Notes under the pieces: generated by a model
The model's input: the letters and a program-made list of their open reading frames with translations, nothing else
The model's database searches: none
Told to the model about the DNA's origin: nothing
DNA from: Stutzerimonas zhaodongensis
GTDB taxonomy: Bacteria > Pseudomonadota > Gammaproteobacteria > Pseudomonadales > Pseudomonadaceae
Assembly (NCBI RefSeq): GCF_003696365.1
Contig: NZ_RFFM01000001.1
Coordinates: 496,001-560,000, forward strand
Direction: 5' to 3'
DNA: 64,000 nt
Position numbers and translations under genes: made by a program
In this document: piece after piece, positions 7,129 to 16,171 of the stretch
Layout: the number at the start of each line of letters is the position of its first letter
How positions within the stretch are numbered: position 1 is the first letter of the stretch

Positions 7129-8394
7129 CTACTGCTGGTCCGGACTCTGCTGGCTGCACCATTCGGTACGCTCGCTCAGCACGACGCGCCGAATATGGCC
7201 GTTGTCGTAGTACGGCACGTCAGCACAGTATCGGGGGCCTACGCTGGTATCCGTCTTTACCCATTCGGACTCCTCGGTGCGCAGGCGGGTTGGCTGTTCG
7301 CCTGGCTGGGCGGGCTTCCAGATGTCGATGTAGGTGCGCTCCAGAAAAGCACCTTCATCGAGATCGCAGCTCTGGGGGTCGATGCCGTGCAGTGTCAGTC
7401 GGCCGTCCTTGGTCTGTTCGATCCGGCTGGGGAACTCGATGAAGCCCTTTACGTAGGCGGGGGCGATGTAGCAGGTACGACGCGTGGTACCGTCCATGAC
7501 CGGCAGGAAGTAACTGCTTCGATTGTCTACTTCCACGACTTCGTCACCCTGCCAGCGATAGGTCGTGACGCCGTGTTCGCAGCAACTGGATCGCCAGTAG
7601 GAGTAGATCATCTGGTGAGCCGGATCAAATTCGGCCGACGTGACGCCCTGCAACACCGAGGGCGCATCGACGAAGCGCCCGGTCTTCGGGTCGTATAGCC
7701 ATGTCTGATGCGGAACGTTTGGCCCGGCGGGGAGGAGTTCGGCAATGGTCAGATCCGGCCAGCCATCGAAGTTGGCGTCAATGAGCTCGGGCAGGAAGAG
7801 GCTGCAGGTCCCCTGGGATTCAGTTGCCAGCGTCTGGACCGGCTCTCCGTCCTTGTACAGTCGAATACCGAATACCACAGGCGGAGTCGGGCATCCGTCT
7901 CCCTCTTCCTCGGGCAATGCATCGGCAAGCAGGCGAATCTCAAAGGGGAAGCGGACTTCGAGCTCGTCCTGCGTGCGGTCCAACTTCAGCGGCAACTTTC
8001 GCTTGCCAGCTGACGAAATCCAGGAGCCTGCGATGCCGTCGTTAAACGATGTGACATGCCAGGTGCCTGTGGTCACGGTCGGGTTGTTTACGTTACGCTC
8101 GGTGAGTACGGCTTGCTCGCCCTCTATTCGTCCGCTCAGTTGGAGCCGGTAGCGTGTTTCGGCCGCACAGGGTTGATAGCAGTAGCTACCTGAGAGACCG
8201 TCGGCGGCGCGGTTCAAGGTCACCTCAACTCCCTTGCTGCCTAACGTCCCCGACCAGGAACGGCTCCAGGCGGAAAACTCTACAAGATCGGGAAACGCTT
8301 GTGCTGCGGTGACGTGCGGTGCTGCCAGCTCGATTGAGGCCAGCAGGGACAGCCAGCCGTAACGGCGGACATGCGATGAGGTGAGGAGCGGCAT
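7129..8394 (-). CDS. Secreted XAC2610-like protein with VCBS/FG-GAP-type calcium loop
   Basis: The 421-residue product starts at the ATG at 8394, preceded by AAGGATG, and carries a probable signal peptide (RRYGWLSLLASIELAAPHVTAAQA). Residues about 40-140 form a beta-rich domain with paired cysteines. Residues about 175-320 match the XAC2610-related pattern as I know it: DANFDGWPDL, then TWLYDPKTGRFV and SYWRSSCCEHGVTTYRW. The DxNxDGxxD loop is a calcium-binding motif. The founding member, from Xanthomonas, is a periplasmic inhibitor of a peptidoglycan-hydrolase effector. Its place among T6SS immunity genes suggests an orphan periplasmic immunity protein, which is inference. The C-terminal 90 residues are not recognised. 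Confidence 0.65.
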   Translation of the reverse strand: MPLLTSSHVRRYGWLSLLASIELAAPHVTAAQAFPDLVEFSAWSRSWSGTLGSKGVEVTLNRAADGLSGSYCYQPCAAETRYRLQLSGRIEGEQAVLTERNVNNPTVTTGTWHVTSFNDGIAGSWISSAGKRKLPLKLDRTQDELEVRFPFEIRLLADALPEEEGDGCPTPPVVFGIRLYKDGEPVQTLATESQGTCSLFLPELIDANFDGWPDLTIAELLPAGPNVPHQTWLYDPKTGRFVDAPSVLQGVTSAEFDPAHQMIYSYWRSSCCEHGVTTYRWQGDEVVEVDNRSSYFLPVMDGTTRRTCYIAPAYVKGFIEFPSRIEQTKDGRLTLHGIDPQSCDLDEGAFLERTYIDIWKPAQPGEQPTRLRTEESEWVKTDTSVGPRYCADVPYYDNGHIRRVVLSERTEWCSQQSPDQQ

Positions 8395-8785
8395 GCAACA
8401 TCCTTGGCTGCGAGGGCGGGGCGGCGGAAATCTACTGGGTGCTGCATTGCGAGCAAAGGGAATCGATGTATTTTTCAAAGTGATGGGTTGGAGCAGAAAC
8501 GCCACGATGTCCGGTGTATCGTGCGCTAAACCTCTGCATCACGAACACTGAACACAGCGCCACGCTGTGCTTGAACTCAGCCTTACAGCCCACGCCTAGC
8601 AACGGGGTGATGGCCAAGGCGTTGGGTACGAGGCGCTATTTGTCCTTTCGGCGGGATGGTGCTGCTGTTAGTCGTGCTGCAGCAAGCGCGCTGTGTTCAG
8701 GTCTGAAGACAGCGCAGCTTGGCCTCGAAAGCAATGTCAGCGTGAAATGTTCGGCAGCCGGCCGGCCGGTCGTCCTTTGCCAGGA
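8395..8785. other. Intergenic region with no supported gene
   Basis: This 391-base gap separates the XAC2610-like gene from the small membrane protein gene. It presumably carries the promoter of the XAC2610-like gene. A CCCA-CGCCT / AGGCGTTGGG inverted repeat at about 8590-8628 was examined as an integron attC-like site, but the core boxes are incomplete. No coding frame looks convincing. Confidence 0.5.
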
Positions 8786-9070
8786 TCAGGCGTTGCGCGG
8801 CGCGGGTTCGCTCATGCCCAGAAGCGATTTCTTCGCGCCGAGAATGCCGATGACGCCGATGGGGATAAAAGGCACGCAGCCAATGATGAATAGGATGGCG
8901 CCCGGCTTAGTCTTGCCGAGGATGACTAGCAGCATGCCGAGGATGTTCAACGCCAGAAATGGCAGCATCCAGACGAAAAGGCCTTCGTAGCGGGGTTCCC
9001 CGCTAATCCATATCACCGCAAGCAGGTGAATGACGGCGCCCAGCGGCATCTTAAAATCCATTTTGATCAT
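8786..9070 (-). CDS. Small three-helix membrane protein of unknown function
   Basis: From the ATG at 9070, preceded by AAGGAAAGAGCGC, the frame encodes 94 residues with three hydrophobic segments: residues about 9-22, 28-51 and 56-80 (GAILFIIGCVPFIPIGVIGILG). There is no cleavable signal and no recognised family motif. The C-terminus is short and cytoplasmic by the positive-inside rule. It lies just downstream of the immunity pseudogene on the same strand. It could be a separate immunity protein or an unrelated passenger. The frame continues upstream into pseudogene sequence, so the start is set by the ribosome site and by where membrane-protein character begins. Confidence 0.6.
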   Translation of the reverse strand: MIKMDFKMPLGAVIHLLAVIWISGEPRYEGLFVWMLPFLALNILGMLLVILGKTKPGAILFIIGCVPFIPIGVIGILGAKKSLLGMSEPAPRNA

Positions 9071-9249
9071 GCGCTCTTTCCTTGAGTGTTCCGAATACAG
9101 CCTGAAACCGCCTCTGCCGGCGTATCGGCAATGACAGTTGGCCGGCCGGCAAACTAACATTGCCGGGACGGGGTGGCCAATTTCCGGTCTTGTTGATTGT
9201 TCGCTTTGAGTATCCATTCGCAACTTTGCGACAGGCTGGATCGGTGCCC

Positions 9250-10192
9250 CCATTCTGGCGGTCGTGTTCGGCGGACACCGGGTCGAGGTAGCGGCATTTC
9301 TCGAAGCAGGGCAGGTCGGGCAGGGGACGGCTGGCATCCATGTAGTTCTGGAAAAGTCCCACAGGGCCATTGGTGGTTGCGGGATTCGGTCCGGCGCCAT
9401 CAGGGAGGCGAAATTGATGGTGATGTCGCGGTAGCGATGGGCCAGGTATAGGAAGTTCATCGGCAGGCCCTGACGGTCCGGCGAGGTGGCGAGGTGGCGA
9501 GGTGGCGAGGTAGGCGTCGAACTCATGGAAGGGCGCGGTGATCTCGCCGATGGTGCCGTTCTTCTTGTATTCGCTGTAATTGTCGTAATCGAACAGGGTT
9601 ACCAGGCCGGTACGTCGATTGAGTTCCCAGAGAGGACCGCGAGAAGGCTTAAACCATAGGTGGGAAAGTGATTGATCACTAATGAGCCGCGGCCCCAGCA
9701 AACTAGTGGAATACCAGGACATAGCAACACCATTGGAATAAACGAAATTGTAGTTTCTAGCCAAGATACGTTCTTTACGATACTCAGCTCGGCAAGATAA
9801 ATAAATAAAACAAGAACAGAACTCAAATAAAATAAAAACCGCGCCCCCCCGCATAGATACATTCAGAAATGCGATCGCTTGGATAACACTGCATAACGAT
9901 AACGCTCGTGGTCATAAACCCAGTGCAGGTCAATGCCTTCCATGGGTCTTTCTTTATAGGTACCCAGAGCCTTTTCTTCTTCCCGCGTCTTATCGGCCTG
10001 CTCCCAGAAGCGCATGCTCCCGGGCGTTGGGTCGGTCATGATCTTTTCCGGTGCCACCTCTTGGGCGCGTCCCCAGGGAAGGCGGCTGCCGCCGAGCTTG
10101 CGCAGCCAGGAGCATTCGCTCGACGGCGGCTGGCCGGGAATGCTGGCCGGGCTATAGGCCGTGCTGGCGTAGTAGGCGTTGTGTTGTGTCAC
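9250..10192 (-). pseudogene. Decayed copy of the DUF6708-like immunity gene
   Basis: Reading from the ATG at 10192 gives the family N-terminus (STAYSPASIPGQPP, then RLPWGRAQEV, then LSKRS). At 9863-9865 the conserved tryptophan codon after the SKRS-F block has become TGA. The same frame continues into the first membrane helix. A one-base shift near 9645 moves the family sequence to another frame (KPSRGPLWELNRRTG), a four-unit GCGAGGTG repeat at 9481-9512 adds 16 bases relative to the intact copies, and a further one-base loss near 9355 shifts the frame again before QNYMDASRPLP. Homology stops after EHDRQNGG at about 9250, so the C-terminal 50 residues are missing. The gene is clearly dead. 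Confidence 0.85.
9481..9512 (+). repeat. 8-base tandem repeat expansion inside the immunity pseudogene
   Basis: GCGAGGTG occurs three times (9481-9504), followed by GCGAGGTA (9505-9512). On the coding strand two units are enough to give the FDAYLATSPDRQG sequence that matches the intact paralogues, so two extra units (16 bases) have been inserted, most likely by replication slippage, shifting the frame. Confidence 0.85.
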
Positions 10193-10201
10193 GTATGTGC
10201 C

Positions 10202-10224
10202 GAAAAAGGGACGGATTTATTTTC
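10202..10224 (-). repeat. Imperfect inverted repeat, right copy
   Basis: On the minus strand this reads GAAAATAAATCCGTCCCTTT, matching the sequence at 6939-6962 in opposite orientation. It overlaps the last codons and stop of the main immunity gene (stop at 10217), so the 3' end of that gene lies within the repeat. Confidence 0.4.
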
Positions 10225-11299
10225 GGCTGTCGCTCAACCCATAACTCACATGCTGGGCCATCAGGTTGGGGCGGTTGAATGTGTTGATCTGAGGGAGGCG
10301 TTCGGTTATTTCGCGCACCTTGGCCTTGAAGGTTGCATCGTCCATGTCGCGCCAGTAGCGGGGTTCGCGACCGATTTGGCTGTCGTGTTCGGCGGTGGTG
10401 GGGTCGAGGTGGCGATAGGCTTCCAGCTCCGGGGTGTCCGGCAGGGGCTTGCTGATATCCATATAGTTCTGCAAGTAGTCCCAGAGTGCGCAGGGCACGG
10501 AGGTGCTGCCGCTTGGGCCAACAAAGTTGGCCATATTGATCCAGATATCCTGGTAGCGATGGACGACGCATAGCACGTTGTTGGGCAGGCCCTGACGGTC
10601 CGGTGTGGTGGTGATATAGGCATCGAACTCGTAGAACGGCGCGATCTTTTCGCCGATGCTACCGTTCTTCTTGTATTCGCCGTTATTATCGTAATCGAAG
10701 ACGGTGACCAGCCCGGTACGGCGGTTGAATTCCCAGAGTGGGCCTCTGGAGGGTTTTATCCAGAGTTTGGGGAAGTGGTTGATTATAAGTGAACCTACTC
10801 CCCACATTATCAGCGGCGGAAAAATAAAATAGACAGACACCTCGAACAAAACCTCAAAAAATGAAGATAGATAATCACCCTCCATAATTGAGGCTACCGC
10901 CAAGCAGGAAAAGAAAATAAATGGGGAGAGAATGATAAGTCCACCCTTCCCAAATATCTGTATGTATATCCAAAATTTTGAGCTTGCCGGCAGTTGTGCA
11001 TGCCTGACCTTTTCATTATCCATACGAGCGTGCAGGTCTAAATGCTCCAGTAGTTTGGGGACATATATGCCTTGCTCTAGCTGCTCCGCTTTCTCTTTTT
11101 TAACTGACTCTACCAGGCGCAGTTCGCTGGGTTTCGAATTGTTCAATATATCGATTGGAACCAGATCCTGAGTTTTACCCCAAGGCAGGCGCACGCTGCC
11201 AAAGCGGCGTAGCCAGGGTTGTTTTTCCGCTGGCGGCTGGTCAGGAATCTGTTCCGGGTCGTAGGCACCGGGGCTGTAGAAAGGGTCAGGATTCAGCAT
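10217..11299 (-). CDS. Probable immunity protein of the adjacent VasX-like effector, DUF6708-like
   Basis: This 360-residue protein starts at 11299, overlapping the effector stop by 14 bases, so the two are translationally coupled; an in-frame ATG at 11311 is the alternative. It has the family order: proline-rich N-terminus, RLPWGKTQDLVP, membrane helices at about 115-138 and 150-173, then KPSRGPLWEFNRRTG and RYWRDMDDATF. The region encoding the helices (about 10800-10980) is noticeably A/T-rich compared with the rest of the gene. The family name is by resemblance. Tight coupling to a large effector gene and two membrane helices fit an inner-membrane immunity protein against a pore-former, but no biochemical support is visible. 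Confidence 0.75.
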   Translation of the reverse strand: MLNPDPFYSPGAYDPEQIPDQPPAEKQPWLRRFGSVRLPWGKTQDLVPIDILNNSKPSELRLVESVKKEKAEQLEQGIYVPKLLEHLDLHARMDNEKVRHAQLPASSKFWIYIQIFGKGGLIILSPFIFFSCLAVASIMEGDYLSSFFEVLFEVSVYFIFPPLIMWGVGSLIINHFPKLWIKPSRGPLWEFNRRTGLVTVFDYDNNGEYKKNGSIGEKIAPFYEFDAYITTTPDRQGLPNNVLCVVHRYQDIWINMANFVGPSGSTSVPCALWDYLQNYMDISKPLPDTPELEAYRHLDPTTAEHDSQIGREPRYWRDMDDATFKAKVREITERLPQINTFNRPNLMAQHVSYGLSDSRK

Positions 11300-14200
11300 G
11301 GGTCTTCTCATCGGCCCAGAACGGAACGTCGGTCTGGTTGAAGTTTGCGGCTGGTGCCTTGGTTGCATCCACCTTGCCGCCTCTGATCGGTGGTGCTGGG
11401 AATAGCCAGAGGAGTGCGCCGGGTCGGCAGTCCTTTTCACCGGTATCCAGCGCCAGGCGCAATTGTGTCCGTACCTGCCATTCGTGATACAGACTGGTGT
11501 GGCGCAGATTACCCGTCCAGCGTCGGGCCAGCGGTGTGTCCATATACAGCTCCCGGCCATCGGGCAGTATGCGCTGAGCCACTGGATCAGGGTTTTGCAC
11601 CTCGCTTGTTGGTGGAAAAGGTTCGCCGTTACCGCGATAGCGTATTTCACTGCTGCGCAAGCGGGTATGGGCTTCGATGTTGACGTCGCCCATATGGGCC
11701 AGCAGGCCAGGCAGATTGCTGCGGATGCGGATGCGGGTATTGGCACTGGCCAGCTTGCGTAGCTCGGCATCCTGGTTGATGTCCAGCTTGGCGTAAGGCT
11801 TGAAATATGGATTGGGCTCGATGGCGATGCGGATACCGGCGAAAATGCCAACCAGGCGATAGAAGGCCTCCTGCGTATCGCTCACCAGATAGCCGAGCTG
11901 CTTCTCGCCAAAGGGGCCGCACTCCAGCCAGTCTTCCAACTGGGTGCTGCTCAGCCAGAAAACCAGGCCCGCGCCGATCACGAGAAGCAGCAGTGCGGCA
12001 AGGCTAAAAGGGTTCAAGCCAAACAACGCGCTGCTACCGCTGAAGAAGGGGGCGATGGCACCGAACAGAGCACCAGCGGCCATGGCACCATAGCCCCAGA
12101 CGGCATCATCACCCCAACGCCAGGCATGGACGGCGTCCATGATGCAAACGAACATCATGACAACGCTGGCAGCAGCTGCACCGAGCAGGCGATAGGCAAT
12201 CTTGTCGACAAACATGCTCCCAAGCTTCTCACCAAGAATGCCTACTACCTTCGCCGTACTAACATTCCATCGAGTGGCACGAAGAAATACCGAGAAACGA
12301 TTGGCTTCTTTCATCTTGAAAGCCAGCATTTCAAACGCGATTGCTGAATCGATACCGGCGCTTATTAAACCAACTGCGACCCTTGCGACACCTTTTGCCT
12401 TTAAGTTATCAGCGCTTGCCCCCCACTCCGCAAACAAGTTCCATAGCTCCAAAGACAGCACCGCCATCGAAAAAGCGCCACTATTGAGCGTCTGGAAATA
12501 CAGATTGCGCTGCCCGGTATCGACGGAGCGAGTGAGCTCATGGATGCGTTGCTCGGCTTGCTGTAGCTCGGTTTGTGCTGTTTTTGCCAGGGTTTCGGCT
12601 TGTTTCAGGCGAGTAGCCTGCGCGGCTTCCTGGCTACGGGCCGCTGCTGTTTGTTGGCTGGCTACCTGAACCATGGCGGCGCGCTCGGCATGGACCTGGC
12701 TAGCGATGCTTTCGGCCTGCTCGGCGATCATTCTGGCGTTGGTACGCCGGTTCAGTGCGGCGATCAGTCGGGCAGTACGGTGGTTCTCTGGCATAGCCGC
12801 GACCATATGGTCGGCACTTTCAGTGGGCAAGCCTTGGCGGCTTGCTGTACGGCTGTTGCTGCTGGCGATCGCCGCACCTGTGCCATCCAGTACCTCGCCA
12901 TACACACGGATCGCACGCTGGATTTCAAGCGGCAGGTCGCTCAGGGCGAAGATGTAGTAGCGCCCAGCCCCAGCCGCGCTACGGCGCATCAGCCGTAGTT
13001 CGCCGAAGTGCTGAGTGAGCATGCTGCGCAGCTGCTCGATGCTCATTCCATGCAAGCGAATGTTCATGGGCCTGGCTTCAGCAGCCAGGCTGCGGCGTGT
13101 CACGTTTTCCAGCCCCTCGGCCTCGGTCAGGGCTTGGCGGCGGCGCTGCATTTCTGCCTGTGAGGCGCTCTGGCGTTTTTCGGCTTCTTGCTGGGCCTTT
13201 TCAGCTTTTTGGCGCTGCTGAGCGGCCTGCTCTTGATCACGCTGTGCAGTGGCGCGCTGGTTTTGTGCTTGCTGGCGCTGTTGGTCGGCTGCTGCGCGCT
13301 CCTGTTTCGCCTGCTCAAGGCCGCTGGTGGCTGTTCTAAGCGCGCCATCCAGGTGTTCGTAGATACTGATCAGACCATTGGCAATGGCTTTGCTTTCGAC
13401 GATCACGGCGCTGGACAGCCCACCGGCATCGAGCAGGCCTTGTAGGTTGGCTGCATCGAGGGTGATTTGTGCTTCCTTGGGTGCCAGCAGACCTTCCTGA
13501 GCGGCTAGCGCCGTTGCACGGAAACTACCGTCGCCTGTGTTTTCCTCGGCTTGTGCCGGTTTGACGTAGGGCTGGTCCAACTTCGCTAGATCGTACTTGG
13601 GCCAGAACATGCGGTGCAGGGGGTGTTGGGTCTGGCTGGCAACCTGCAGGATGAACTGACGCCCTGTTGAGGCGCTCGGACTCATGCACAGGCGACCGTT
13701 GACGGCATCGACCAGTTGATGGGTATTGGTTGCCAGCGGGTCATGGTCCGCGGCGGTGGTGGCCAATGAGGAAAATATCTGAGAGGCGAAGTGCAGGGCG
13801 GCGGTGTAGTCGAAATGATCCAGACTGAGGTGGTCCGCTATCGTCTGTTGGCACGCACCTCTGCCCATCAGGTCTACCAGGCATTGCTGGCTGGTTTGCA
13901 TGGCTTGCCAGGCCTCCATACGCTCTATGGTGGCCGTGAAGCGGTTCAGATCTCGAAGCCCTGCGGGGGTGATCTTGCTGATGCAGGCGTGTAGCTTGTT
14001 CACCTCTCCTGAAACGTTGCTCGGCACTATGGTCTGATGCACGAGCATGGCGCTGGCAAAGTGACCATTGGTTTTTGCGTACTCGGCGCATTGTTCCAGC
14101 AGTATCTTGTGGGTGGCGATCTTGGCCGTTAGATGGCGCAGGCGGAACTGGTTGTCGTCGAGCAGAACGGCGCAGAGCTGTCTGGGCCGCAGCGCTGCAA

Positions 14201-15374
14201 AGATATCGGTCGCACCGGGCTGCGCTTGCCAAAGCTCCTTGGCCTCAAAAGTCGGGCCGCTCTTGGGTGGCGGCGCTGGCAGTTTCTCTCGTAACGCTTG
14301 CTCGATTGCGCCCATCTCCATTTCAGGTGCGGCGGGCGTGGGTTTGCCTGCCTTGCATGCGTCGATAAAAGCGTTTGCGGCCGTGAGGCTCTTGGCAGGG
14401 AATTGACCACTCAAGTCGCACAAATAACGGCTGGGGTTATCCAGTATCAATTCATAGCCCGCCTGCCTGGCGCGTTGTGGCGCGGCGATGCTCAGCGGAA
14501 AGGCCCAGAGATCGAGGTTCATCCGCACAGTTCGGGCATCGTTGAGACGAGGCTCTGAAACCATTGCTTGCTTGTAAGCTTCGATAATCTCCAATCCACC
14601 TGGCTTGCCTTTGAACATCTGATCGAAGGTGGCTTTGGACACATCCAGCTGTCGCTGACTAGCGCGGGTTCGCCGTGTCGCGCTGTCCCGCTCAAGAAAG
14701 ACCAGTCGAGCAGCACTCAACTGAATTTCGGAGAAGCAGAGTTGAACGGTGAGTTCTTTGCGATTGTTCCATTGTGACGGCAGCCAGATGTCTTCCAGCC
14801 CAACACCTACGGCTTTGCGTGGCCCCGATTTGAAGCCTGCGCCCTGGCGATAGCTGGTGACTCTCACGTCGTGATAGGTAACGCCACTCTCGGTGTTACG
14901 CACCTCAAGCTCACGCCAAAGCTTGCCCCGATAGAACACATATACATAACCATTGCGCAGGCTTACCGGCGTACCGAGGTCATAGCAACTCTTACTGCCA
15001 GGTAGCGCCGTCATGGGCACCACCGGCACGAGCTGGTTCCACTGGATACCGTGTTCGGGCTGGCGAGGCGTTACGCGTAACTCATCATGCAATGGAAGGC
15101 GAATCGGCCCACCTTCGCTCGCCGCGATTTCCAGCCACAGGTTGCGCTTGGGCTGACTCTCCCAGTCCCATACGTGCAGCACGCTGCTGAAGGTGTCACT
15201 GGTCTGGATTTCCGGTTTGTCCTGCTGGGTCAGCCACTCCAGTTGGGTGGCGTTGGTTTCGTCATATATAACGAGTTTCTGGGTGGTTGGATGATCCTTG
15301 CCCACTACCTGGACGATGAGCTTGCCCGCCTCGCAGGCGGCGCCTTTGCTCAGTGCGCACACGTTGGCGCTCAT
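11286..15374 (-). CDS. VasX-like T6SS effector (BTH_I2691-type), predicted membrane-active toxin
   Basis: The 1362-residue protein has an N-terminal region typical of VasX/BTH_I2691 effectors (TPVSLRNGYVYVFYRGKLWRE near residue 125). A long Gln/Ala-rich coiled coil spans about 680-755 and another about 895-945. At least four hydrophobic segments lie between about 1000 and 1140, including LLGAAAASVVMMFVCIMDAV and LAALLLLVIGAGLVFWLSS. The final 100 residues form a conserved tail (W-FPAP and PFWADEKTH). The architecture matches colicin-like pore-forming effectors that reach the target membrane through VgrG. The start overlaps the adaptor stop by four bases. The DNA encoding the membrane part (about 12180-12430) is A/T-richer than its surroundings, a hint of module exchange. 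Confidence 0.8.
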   Translation of the reverse strand: MSANVCALSKGAACEAGKLIVQVVGKDHPTTQKLVIYDETNATQLEWLTQQDKPEIQTSDTFSSVLHVWDWESQPKRNLWLEIAASEGGPIRLPLHDELRVTPRQPEHGIQWNQLVPVVPMTALPGSKSCYDLGTPVSLRNGYVYVFYRGKLWRELEVRNTESGVTYHDVRVTSYRQGAGFKSGPRKAVGVGLEDIWLPSQWNNRKELTVQLCFSEIQLSAARLVFLERDSATRRTRASQRQLDVSKATFDQMFKGKPGGLEIIEAYKQAMVSEPRLNDARTVRMNLDLWAFPLSIAAPQRARQAGYELILDNPSRYLCDLSGQFPAKSLTAANAFIDACKAGKPTPAAPEMEMGAIEQALREKLPAPPPKSGPTFEAKELWQAQPGATDIFAALRPRQLCAVLLDDNQFRLRHLTAKIATHKILLEQCAEYAKTNGHFASAMLVHQTIVPSNVSGEVNKLHACISKITPAGLRDLNRFTATIERMEAWQAMQTSQQCLVDLMGRGACQQTIADHLSLDHFDYTAALHFASQIFSSLATTAADHDPLATNTHQLVDAVNGRLCMSPSASTGRQFILQVASQTQHPLHRMFWPKYDLAKLDQPYVKPAQAEENTGDGSFRATALAAQEGLLAPKEAQITLDAANLQGLLDAGGLSSAVIVESKAIANGLISIYEHLDGALRTATSGLEQAKQERAAADQQRQQAQNQRATAQRDQEQAAQQRQKAEKAQQEAEKRQSASQAEMQRRRQALTEAEGLENVTRRSLAAEARPMNIRLHGMSIEQLRSMLTQHFGELRLMRRSAAGAGRYYIFALSDLPLEIQRAIRVYGEVLDGTGAAIASSNSRTASRQGLPTESADHMVAAMPENHRTARLIAALNRRTNARMIAEQAESIASQVHAERAAMVQVASQQTAAARSQEAAQATRLKQAETLAKTAQTELQQAEQRIHELTRSVDTGQRNLYFQTLNSGAFSMAVLSLELWNLFAEWGASADNLKAKGVARVAVGLISAGIDSAIAFEMLAFKMKEANRFSVFLRATRWNVSTAKVVGILGEKLGSMFVDKIAYRLLGAAAASVVMMFVCIMDAVHAWRWGDDAVWGYGAMAAGALFGAIAPFFSGSSALFGLNPFSLAALLLLVIGAGLVFWLSSTQLEDWLECGPFGEKQLGYLVSDTQEAFYRLVGIFAGIRIAIEPNPYFKPYAKLDINQDAELRKLASANTRIRIRSNLPGLLAHMGDVNIEAHTRLRSSEIRYRGNGEPFPPTSEVQNPDPVAQRILPDGRELYMDTPLARRWTGNLRHTSLYHEWQVRTQLRLALDTGEKDCRPGALLWLFPAPPIRGGKVDATKAPAANFNQTDVPFWADEKTHAES

Positions 15375-16171
15375 ACGCTGCTTTCCTTGTCGGTCGTATT
15401 ATTGCTCAGGTGCACGGCAAGGGCGTCGAGGGGCTCCTGATCCGTGCCGGGCGAGAGTGCACCTGGTGGTGTCGCATGCGGGTTGGCGTGGCGCAGATCG
15501 AGGTAGGCGCTCAGCGAGTCAGCGGCAACGAAACCGGTCTGCATGCCGTCGCTCAGGTACGTCCAGGCCGTTTCGAAGCGGATACCGCTCTGGCGTTCCC
15601 ACCATAGATAAAGAAAATGTTCGCTCTGTTGGCGTTGCAGGGCTCGTTCTTGAGTGGCGCTCAGATGCAATTCATGGTCGGTGGTTGCTGGGCGCCACAT
15701 CTGTGCCTGTCGGTTGTCGATCTGCTGCCAGGCCTCGCGGCCGTCGGCGCGCTCGTGCCAGGTGCCGCCGTACCAGCTTAGGCGCTGTATGGGGCCGAGC
15801 CAAAGCGGGCGAATTACGGTATCACTGGCAGGGAAGAAGTAACTGGCGGTGCGCGGCCGGGAGTAGCGCAGCACGCCGCGGCGCTCCTGATCGAAACGAA
15901 TGACCAGGATATGACGTAGGTGGACCAGCAGGTCTTGCGTTGTTCCCGTGGTTTCCAGCACCAGGCCCGGCCAGCTGTGCGGTTCGTTCTGCACGGCGGC
16001 AAGCAGCGAGGGGTTGGCCCGTGCGTTAATCAGCAGCGGGCTCTCTTCCTCGCAGGCGGCCAGTTCTGTGTCGTCGAACAGGCGAATCGGACTAGGGTCT
16101 TCACCCAGGTGGTAAAGCTTGGGTAGCAGATGCTCCGTGCGCTCCAGCAGTAACCAGTGCCCCGCGTTCAT
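15371..16171 (-). CDS. DUF4123-domain T6SS effector adaptor (Tap/TEC chaperone)
   Basis: This 266-residue cytoplasmic protein fits the DUF4123 family: an N-terminal block (LLINARANPSLLAAVQ), then the characteristic HLRHILVIRFDQERRGVLRYSRPR followed by a FFP--D--IRPLWLGPIQRLSW segment at about residues 85-135. Proteins of this family hold an effector and load it onto the C-terminal tip of a specific VgrG. The gene overlaps vgrG upstream and the effector downstream, each by an ATGA, so all three are made together. The C-terminal half (residues 150-266) is variable in the family and is probably where the effector is recognised. Confidence 0.85.
   Translation of the reverse strand: MNAGHWLLLERTEHLLPKLYHLGEDPSPIRLFDDTELAACEEESPLLINARANPSLLAAVQNEPHSWPGLVLETTGTTQDLLVHLRHILVIRFDQERRGVLRYSRPRTASYFFPASDTVIRPLWLGPIQRLSWYGGTWHERADGREAWQQIDNRQAQMWRPATTDHELHLSATQERALQRQQSEHFLYLWWERQSGIRFETAWTYLSDGMQTGFVAADSLSAYLDLRHANPHATPPGALSPGTDQEPLDALAVHLSNNTTDKESSV

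Noticed and set aside
8590..8628. Inverted repeat CCCA-CGCCT / AGGCGTTGGG, considered as an integron attC site
   Set aside because: The right end has a GTTRRRY core, but the left end lacks a matching RYYYAAC, the length is too short, and there is no integrase or second site nearby.
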